DNA from: JBBDRX01 sp040905245
GTDB lineage: Bacteria; Bacteroidota; Rhodothermia; Balneolales; Balneolaceae
Direction: 5' to 3'
DNA length: 10,300 nucleotides
Assembly: GCA_040905245.1 (NCBI GenBank)
Contig: JBBDRX010000021.1
Coordinates: forward strand, 1 to 10,300
In this document: positions 6,075 to 10,300 of the stretch, in pieces
Numbering within the stretch: the first letter of the stretch is position 1
How the letters are laid out: each line of letters opens with the position of its first letter
Notes under the pieces: generated by a model
The model's input: the letters and a program-made list of their open reading frames with translations, nothing else
Database searches by the model: none
What the model was told of the DNA's origin: nothing
Translations under genes and position numbers: made by a program

Positions 6075-7972
6075 AACGACCTTCTGCCATCACATATTGG
6101 ACGACTACACGTTCTGAATCGAGTACACGAATCAGACAGGCTGTATGGTTGTTCGGGCTGCTCTGCCTGCTGCTTATCCCTGCAAATCTTTTGGGAGACC
6201 AGCGTGGAATCAACCAGTCCGGCATGTCGAGTGCCGACAAGGCTTCCGTAGAAATTCGCCAGAGTCAAAATGTCTATCCGGCCGGTAGCAGTGGAGCAGT
6301 TGTAGTGCAATTGAACCTGGCCCCGGACTGGCACGTCAACAGCAACACACCGTCACTCGACTTTCTAATCGGAACGGAACTGCAACTTTCAGAACCGGGA
6401 TCTGCCTGGGTCACGGATATCCGGTATCCGGATTCCAAACGATACAACTTTGACTTTGCCGAAGAGCCCATAGACGTATATGAGGGAAAGGCTCCGATCT
6501 TTCTCTCGCTGACGATCCCCGAAACCACCGAGCCGGGAAACTATGATATTACCGGCACCCTTGTTCTGCAAGCCTGCAACAACGAGGTCTGCCTCGCACC
6601 AGCAACAACCGAAGTTTCTATACCTGTCGAAGTCACCGCTCCCGGCACCGGATTCCAGCCCATAAACGAAGATCTTTTTGCGGGCTATGAGGCCGGGTCG
6701 CGGTCTATTGTCGATGCACTTACTGCGAGCGGAAGTGGAGAAATCGCTGCCCTGTTTCAATCTTTGGGACTTTTTTGGGCTCTGGCTGGCATCTTCCTGA
6801 TCGGGCTTGCGCTCAACCTTACTCCCTGCATCTATCCGATGCTCTCCATCACAGTCTCTCTGTTTGGAACACGAAAAGGTGAGGAGAACCGGATCAGCCG
6901 ATCCTTTTTCATGGCATCGATTTACGTTCTCGGCATTGTCACCATGTACAGTGTTCTGGGCGTTGCTGCCGCATATACCGGAGCCCTCTTTGGCAGCTGG
7001 CTTCAGAGCCCCTGGGTGCTTGGAGGGATTGGGCTGCTCATTTTCGGATTGGCATTGAGCATGTTTGGACTGTATGAACTCCAGCCACCTGCCTCTCTCA
7101 TGCAGAAACTCAGCGGTGCACAACGAAAAACAACCGGTATTGCCGGGCATTTCGTTTCCGGCCTTGTCGTTGGTGTTTTTGCCGCCCCCTGTATCGGGCC
7201 TCCTGTTATTGCCCTGCTTGCATTTGTCGGTGCCCAAGGGGATCCGCTGTTCGGATTTCTGGTCTTTTTCGTAATGGCACTTGGCCTCGGCTTTCCCTAT
7301 TTAATCCTGGGAACGTTCAGCGGTCTGCTGAATAACCTTCCTCAGTCGGGAACCTGGATGGTCTGGGTCAAGAAGCTTTTTGGTGTAATTTTGACCGGAG
7401 TGGCACTCTTTTATCTGGCTCTGGCCATCTACCCATCCTGGACCATGCAAGTCGTCATCGCAACGCTTCTTGTCGGAGGCATCTATCTTGGATTTTTTGA
7501 ACAGAGCCGTTCGGCAGGAAAAGGGTTTCTCTACCTCAAGCGGGCAACTGGGATCGCGGCTATCCTAATCTCTGTCCTGATGATACAGAATCTGATGAAG
7601 GAAGGAATTATATGGGAACCTTACAGCGCGGAAAAACTCGAGCGGGCAGCTGCCGGGGGCAGACCGGTCGTTATGGATTTTTATGCTGATTGGTGCATTC
7701 CATGTCTCGAACTGGAACGAACAACCTTTACCGATCCGGAAGTTATCGACCGAACGGAAACATTTATACGCCTGAAGGTCGACCTCACACAGTACGGATC
7801 CCCGGAGAGCCAGCAGTTACGAGATGAGTTCCAGATTGCGGGAGTTCCGACTATCGTCTTTTTGACTCCGGACGGCAACGAGGTAGAATCGGCTCGTGTG
7901 GTGGGATATCTCCGGCCCGAACAATTTCTCCAGAGGGTAGAGACCGCTCTGGAAGCGTCAGACCTACCGTGA
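6071..7972 (+). CDS. dsbD: Thiol:disulfide interchange protein DsbD
   Basis: A 633-residue inner-membrane protein that carries electrons from cytoplasmic thioredoxin to periplasmic thiol proteins (disulfide isomerase, cytochrome c maturation factors). All three domains are present. A signal/anchor helix (about 23-41) leads to the periplasmic immunoglobulin-like alpha domain (about 55-190) with redox pair Cys169 and Cys174 in QACNNEVCLAP. The membrane beta domain (about 230-510, eight or so helices) carries Cys253 in LNLTPCIYPM and Cys374 in FAAPCIGPPV. The C-terminal thioredoxin-like gamma domain (about 515-630) has Cys542 and Cys545 in DWCIPC and the cis-Pro loop GVPTIV. All six catalytic cysteines are intact and the length is near that of well-known DsbD proteins. 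The start overlaps the monooxygenase stop by four bases, with no Shine-Dalgarno, so translation probably depends on re-initiation. The last 9 bp overlap the 3' end of the convergent secreted-protein gene. Confidence 0.96.
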   Translation: MKRPSAITYWTTTRSESSTRIRQAVWLFGLLCLLLIPANLLGDQRGINQSGMSSADKASVEIRQSQNVYPAGSSGAVVVQLNLAPDWHVNSNTPSLDFLIGTELQLSEPGSAWVTDIRYPDSKRYNFDFAEEPIDVYEGKAPIFLSLTIPETTEPGNYDITGTLVLQACNNEVCLAPATTEVSIPVEVTAPGTGFQPINEDLFAGYEAGSRSIVDALTASGSGEIAALFQSLGLFWALAGIFLIGLALNLTPCIYPMLSITVSLFGTRKGEENRISRSFFMASIYVLGIVTMYSVLGVAAAYTGALFGSWLQSPWVLGGIGLLIFGLALSMFGLYELQPPASLMQKLSGAQRKTTGIAGHFVSGLVVGVFAAPCIGPPVIALLAFVGAQGDPLFGFLVFFVMALGLGFPYLILGTFSGLLNNLPQSGTWMVWVKKLFGVILTGVALFYLALAIYPSWTMQVVIATLLVGGIYLGFFEQSRSAGKGFLYLKRATGIAAILISVLMIQNLMKEGIIWEPYSAEKLERAAAGGRPVVMDFYADWCIPCLELERTTFTDPEVIDRTETFIRLKVDLTQYGSPESQQLRDEFQIAGVPTIVFLTPDGNEVESARVVGYLRPEQFLQRVETALEASDLP

Positions 7973-9355
7973 AGGAGGCAATGGATAGTCTCCAATGTTG
8001 ATCCGGACACTCCGATCCGCCGCTCGCCTGTAGTAGTTCAGTTCGGAAACGGCTTCTTCTTCACTTTCGGGAGTAAAGAAAAGATAAAGATTCTTCTCGG
8101 AATAGATGGATCCTTCGGGAACCGGGATCAACTTTTCACGACTCCAGTCTACATGAAAATAGACCAATGGGCGGAACCAGTAAGTCAGCTCACCGGCTTC
8201 CGCAATGTAGGTGGCGTGATCGAACAGAACGGGTGGTTCACCATCCGGCCCGCTGTTCATCGCTTCCAGACGAACGGTAGCCGCACCCAATTTCCGGTTT
8301 GTGTTAAAAAAAGCCAAATAACCCACATCCGGATTCAACCTGAGAATATCTCCGTGACTGTTCACCGTGTCATAATCTGAAAATTTCGCAACAACCTCTT
8401 CGTCATTTTCATCGAGCCAGGCGAGTTGATCGAACATCATCGGATCAAAAATCAACTGATCGTTCCGAAGTGCCACCACACCCAGATTCTCGGTCAGATG
8501 CAACCGGGTGGAAGATTCCACATACGGACGGCCTGTAAAAACCCGATAGGTAATGGAAACGCTCAGTTCCGGAAACTCCGGCATGGTCCCGGATCGTTTC
8601 AACATCACGAAAATCGGCCCGGATTCCAGCTCTACCATCTGTGGGGGGTCCCAGTCCCAGGCATGCGCCCAGTAACGGGTCGGGATAAATACTCCCGGAT
8701 TCCAGTGTAAAAGGCCACGAGGGGTATCGATTTTCCCGGACGAACCGACCGGATCCACTGCGGCCAGCTGGCCGGAAGAGTGCAGATCTACTGTCATCAC
8801 AGAGTTACTTATTACCAGTTCGGGTGCCTCGCCCGATACCGACAAGTCCGTATCATACGATGGGCGGCTTGCAGTTTCGTTGCCATAGAGAAGTAGATAT
8901 TCTGCACGTTCTACCGGCCCGGATTCATCAAAAAACGTTACAGTACCGGCAACGGTCGCTTTGCTTCGCTCTCCATCTGTATCCTGATCCCACCGGGTTA
9001 CATTCCAAAGCTGAAACGGTACTTCTTCCAGCCCGGATCCGGTCTTCCGAACAATTCTTATTTCTCGCTCAGGGTCGTCAATCTGATCGGCGAAAATGGC
9101 AAACGTAACATCCGTTGGAAGAGCACCGGACGTCTCGGAGTCCCGGTTTTCCAGCGTAATCGGAATCTGGTACTCCCAGGCGTCCCACTCCGCATCCATA
9201 CTGGTAAAAGGCCGTGCGTCTGTCGGGGAAACCGCGTCGGTGGCCAGAACAATCGAGGAAAACAGAAGCCCTGCCAACAAAATGGTCAAAAAAAACAGTA
9301 GCGATTTCAGGGTCTTGTTTTTCCAATGGCTGAAATAAGTAACTGTCATGATCAT
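7964..9355 (-). CDS. Large secreted protein of unknown function, beta-rich
   Basis: A 463-residue exported protein. The N-terminus has a basic stretch (WKNKTLK), a hydrophobic core (about 19-37) and a plausible signal-peptidase site after Ala38 (IVLA-TD). No lipobox cysteine is seen. The mature protein is acidic, rich in aromatic and beta-prone residues and has no predicted membrane helix. Residues of about 57-165 (WEYQIPITLEN; FQLWNVTRWDQD; a YLLLYGN strand) resemble the beta-sandwich of DUF2341-type and some polysaccharide-lyase-associated domains. Later stretches (GLLHWNPGVF, YWAHAWDWDPP, YRVFTGRPYVESSTRLHL) are reminiscent of carbohydrate-active enzymes. I cannot name a family, and a role in polysaccharide handling is only a guess. 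ATG at 9355 was chosen over an in-frame TTG just before it; ATG at 9349 is equally possible. It is transcribed alone, towards dsbD, and overlaps it by 9 bp. Confidence 0.85.
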   Translation of the reverse strand: MIMTVTYFSHWKNKTLKSLLFFLTILLAGLLFSSIVLATDAVSPTDARPFTSMDAEWDAWEYQIPITLENRDSETSGALPTDVTFAIFADQIDDPEREIRIVRKTGSGLEEVPFQLWNVTRWDQDTDGERSKATVAGTVTFFDESGPVERAEYLLLYGNETASRPSYDTDLSVSGEAPELVISNSVMTVDLHSSGQLAAVDPVGSSGKIDTPRGLLHWNPGVFIPTRYWAHAWDWDPPQMVELESGPIFVMLKRSGTMPEFPELSVSITYRVFTGRPYVESSTRLHLTENLGVVALRNDQLIFDPMMFDQLAWLDENDEEVVAKFSDYDTVNSHGDILRLNPDVGYLAFFNTNRKLGAATVRLEAMNSGPDGEPPVLFDHATYIAEAGELTYWFRPLVYFHVDWSREKLIPVPEGSIYSEKNLYLFFTPESEEEAVSELNYYRRAADRSVRINIGDYPLPPSR

Positions 9356-9428
9356 CAATTCTTGATATTCGAGTTTGTACAGAGTATTTGATCAGGGTAC
9401 CAATACTGACGAATATATCAAAATGGAG

Positions 9429-9548
9429 TCATCCGGCAGAAGCCCGGCTGCAACGGCTGCGATACTCCTGCGGGGTCAAGCCGATATAACGTTTGAATAT
9501 CCCGCGAAACGATTTCTCGTCCCTGTATCCAACATCATAAACCAGCGA
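9429..9548 (-). pseudogene. C-terminal remnant of an AraC-family transcription regulator
   Basis: The minus-strand reading ending at the TGA at 9429-9431 contains YDVGYRDEKSFRGIFKRY followed by IGLTPQEYRSR, an excellent match to the second helix-turn-helix of AraC-family regulators (family pattern: Y-x-V-G-Y, S-F-x-R-x-F-K-R, G-x-T-P-x-E-Y-R). Only about 40 residues resemble the family. Upstream of about 9548 the translation stops looking like AraC, with no first helix-turn-helix and no sensor domain, and the amt terminator begins within 50 bp. A full-length member would need at least about 100 residues for the DNA-binding domain alone. This is best read as the stump of a deleted gene; expression as a mini-protein seems unlikely as there is no nearby start in the conserved part. 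Confidence 0.65.
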
Positions 9549-9595
9549 TCCTGTCAGCACAATAAATAAAGATTGACATCCAGGCAACCGACTTT

Positions 9596-9631
9596 GAAAA
9601 CAGGGAGCCGGGCTCCCACCAGGCTCCCTGT
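9596..9631 (-). terminator. Rho-independent terminator of amt
   Basis: ACAGGGAGCC (9600-9609) and GGCTCCCTGT (9622-9631) form a 10-bp GC-rich stem with a 12-nt loop. Read on the minus strand it ends in TTTT (complement of 9597-9600), the first T pairing in the stem. It begins 25 bp after the amt stop codon. The loop contains GGGCTCCC, which can pair with the left arm as an alternative, shorter hairpin. Confidence 0.7.
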
Positions 9632-9656
9632 CTTGTACCGACACGCTCATTTCGGA

Positions 9657-10300
9657 TCAGTTTGCTTCGACCGGGCTGGCCATCGATTCAATTCCGACAA
9701 AGTACGGATAGGCGGAGTTCCCGTGTTCCGACAAATCCAGGCCCTGAGTTTCGACTCCGTCTGATACCCGCACTCCCATAACAGCGTCAATCAGGCTGAA
9801 CAGCCCATATGAGGACAAAAAGATAAATGCAACCACCGCTGTAACGCCGAGAAGCTGAACCCAAAAGCTGACGCCGGGCACAAACAAGCCGACGGCCAGC
9901 GTTCCCCAGACGCCACAGACGCCGTGAACTGATATCGCGCCTACCGGATCATCAATTCGAAAACGGTCAATTACGCTGATCGCCATCACCACAATCATTC
10001 CAGCAACAGCCCCGATCGAAACAGCCGCCAGAGGAGTCACTACATCGGCGCCGGCCGTAATCCCGACCAGGCCCGCAAGAATACCATTCAATGCCATTGG
10101 GGCATCCATATTTCGAAACACAATCTGCGTAGTCAACATGGCAAAAAGGGCCCCAGCCGAAGCAGAGAGTGCCGTTGTCACAAATACATAAGAGACCTCA
10201 ACCGGATCGGCGCTCAGAACGGACCCGCCGTTGAAACCAAACCATCCAAACCAGAGTAAAAAGACTCCTACTGTTGCCAATGGAATACTGTGTCCGGGGA
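9657..10300 (-). CDS. amt: Ammonium transporter, Amt/MEP/Rh family (5' end outside window)
   Basis: C-terminal part of an inner-membrane ammonium channel; the reading frame stays open to the right edge (in-frame PGHSIPLATVG precedes the LWFGWFGFNGGS motif), so the 214 complete codons are roughly the second half of a protein usually of 400 or more residues. Seen in order: the HSIPLA and FGWFGFNGG signatures, several hydrophobic helices including APMALNGILAGLVGITAGAD, the pore histidine of the twin-His pair in ISVHGVCGVWGTLAVGLF, a final helix, and the cytoplasmic tail ending in VSDGVETQGLDLSEHGNSAYP, a typical Amt tail that in known members contacts a PII (GlnK) regulator. The first pore His lies outside. 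No glnK is seen downstream. The gene ends in its own terminator, so it is not co-transcribed with the secreted-protein gene. Confidence 0.97.
   Translation of the reverse strand, partial: PGHSIPLATVGVFLLWFGWFGFNGGSVLSADPVEVSYVFVTTALSASAGALFAMLTTQIVFRNMDAPMALNGILAGLVGITAGADVVTPLAAVSIGAVAGMIVVMAISVIDRFRIDDPVGAISVHGVCGVWGTLAVGLFVPGVSFWVQLLGVTAVVAFIFLSSYGLFSLIDAVMGVRVSDGVETQGLDLSEHGNSAYPYFVGIESMASPVEAN

Noticed and set aside
6389..7237. 282-codon minus-strand frame inside dsbD
   Set aside because: Long, but antisense to the DsbD membrane domain; its polar, Cys/Lys/Asn-rich translation is what hydrophobic codons give on the other strand.
7964..10300. A polysaccharide-utilisation locus around the secreted protein
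   Set aside because: No SusC/SusD pair, recognisable glycoside hydrolase or intact regulator is present; the neighbours are dsbD and amt.

Overview
The window looks like ordinary chromosome from a free-living bacterium of moderate GC (roughly half G+C by eye). AspRS, Mn-type SOD, DsbD and Amt all carry bacterial-type motifs. Most start codons lack a clear Shine-Dalgarno sequence; sodA is the exception. Together with the flavour of the proteins, this fits the Bacteroidota/Balneolota/Rhodothermota group, but that placement is an inference. No phage, transposase, CRISPR array, rRNA or tRNA was found.

Layout. Positions 1-3312 are on the minus strand: the N-terminal 179 codons of a manganese-type superoxide dismutase (running off the left edge), a DUF429 protein, and a complete aspartyl-tRNA synthetase. 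A 73-bp divergent spacer separates aspS from two plus-strand genes: an uncharacterised four-helix membrane protein and a NarL/FixJ-type regulator whose receiver domain has lost its phosphoacceptor aspartate. A 439-bp non-coding gap follows, holding a strong rho-independent terminator. Next come two translationally coupled plus-strand genes: a luciferase-like flavin monooxygenase and a full-length DsbD whose start overlaps the upstream stop (ATGA). The dsbD 3' end overlaps by 9 bp the 3' end of a convergent gene for a large secreted protein of unknown function. Upstream of that gene, a roughly 300-bp spacer holds the decayed C-terminus of an AraC-family regulator and the terminator of an ammonium transporter gene (amt), which runs off the right edge.

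How the genes relate. Several products deal with oxidants or redox (SOD, flavin monooxygenase, DsbD), but they sit in separate transcription units, and only the monooxygenase-dsbD pair is physically coupled. The rest is housekeeping (aspS) or nutrient uptake (amt). I see no convincing new multi-gene system. The items most worth a second look are the pseudo-receiver regulator with its membrane-protein neighbour, the coupled monooxygenase-dsbD pair, the terminator-bearing gap with a possible short transcript, and the AraC remnant next to the secreted-protein gene.
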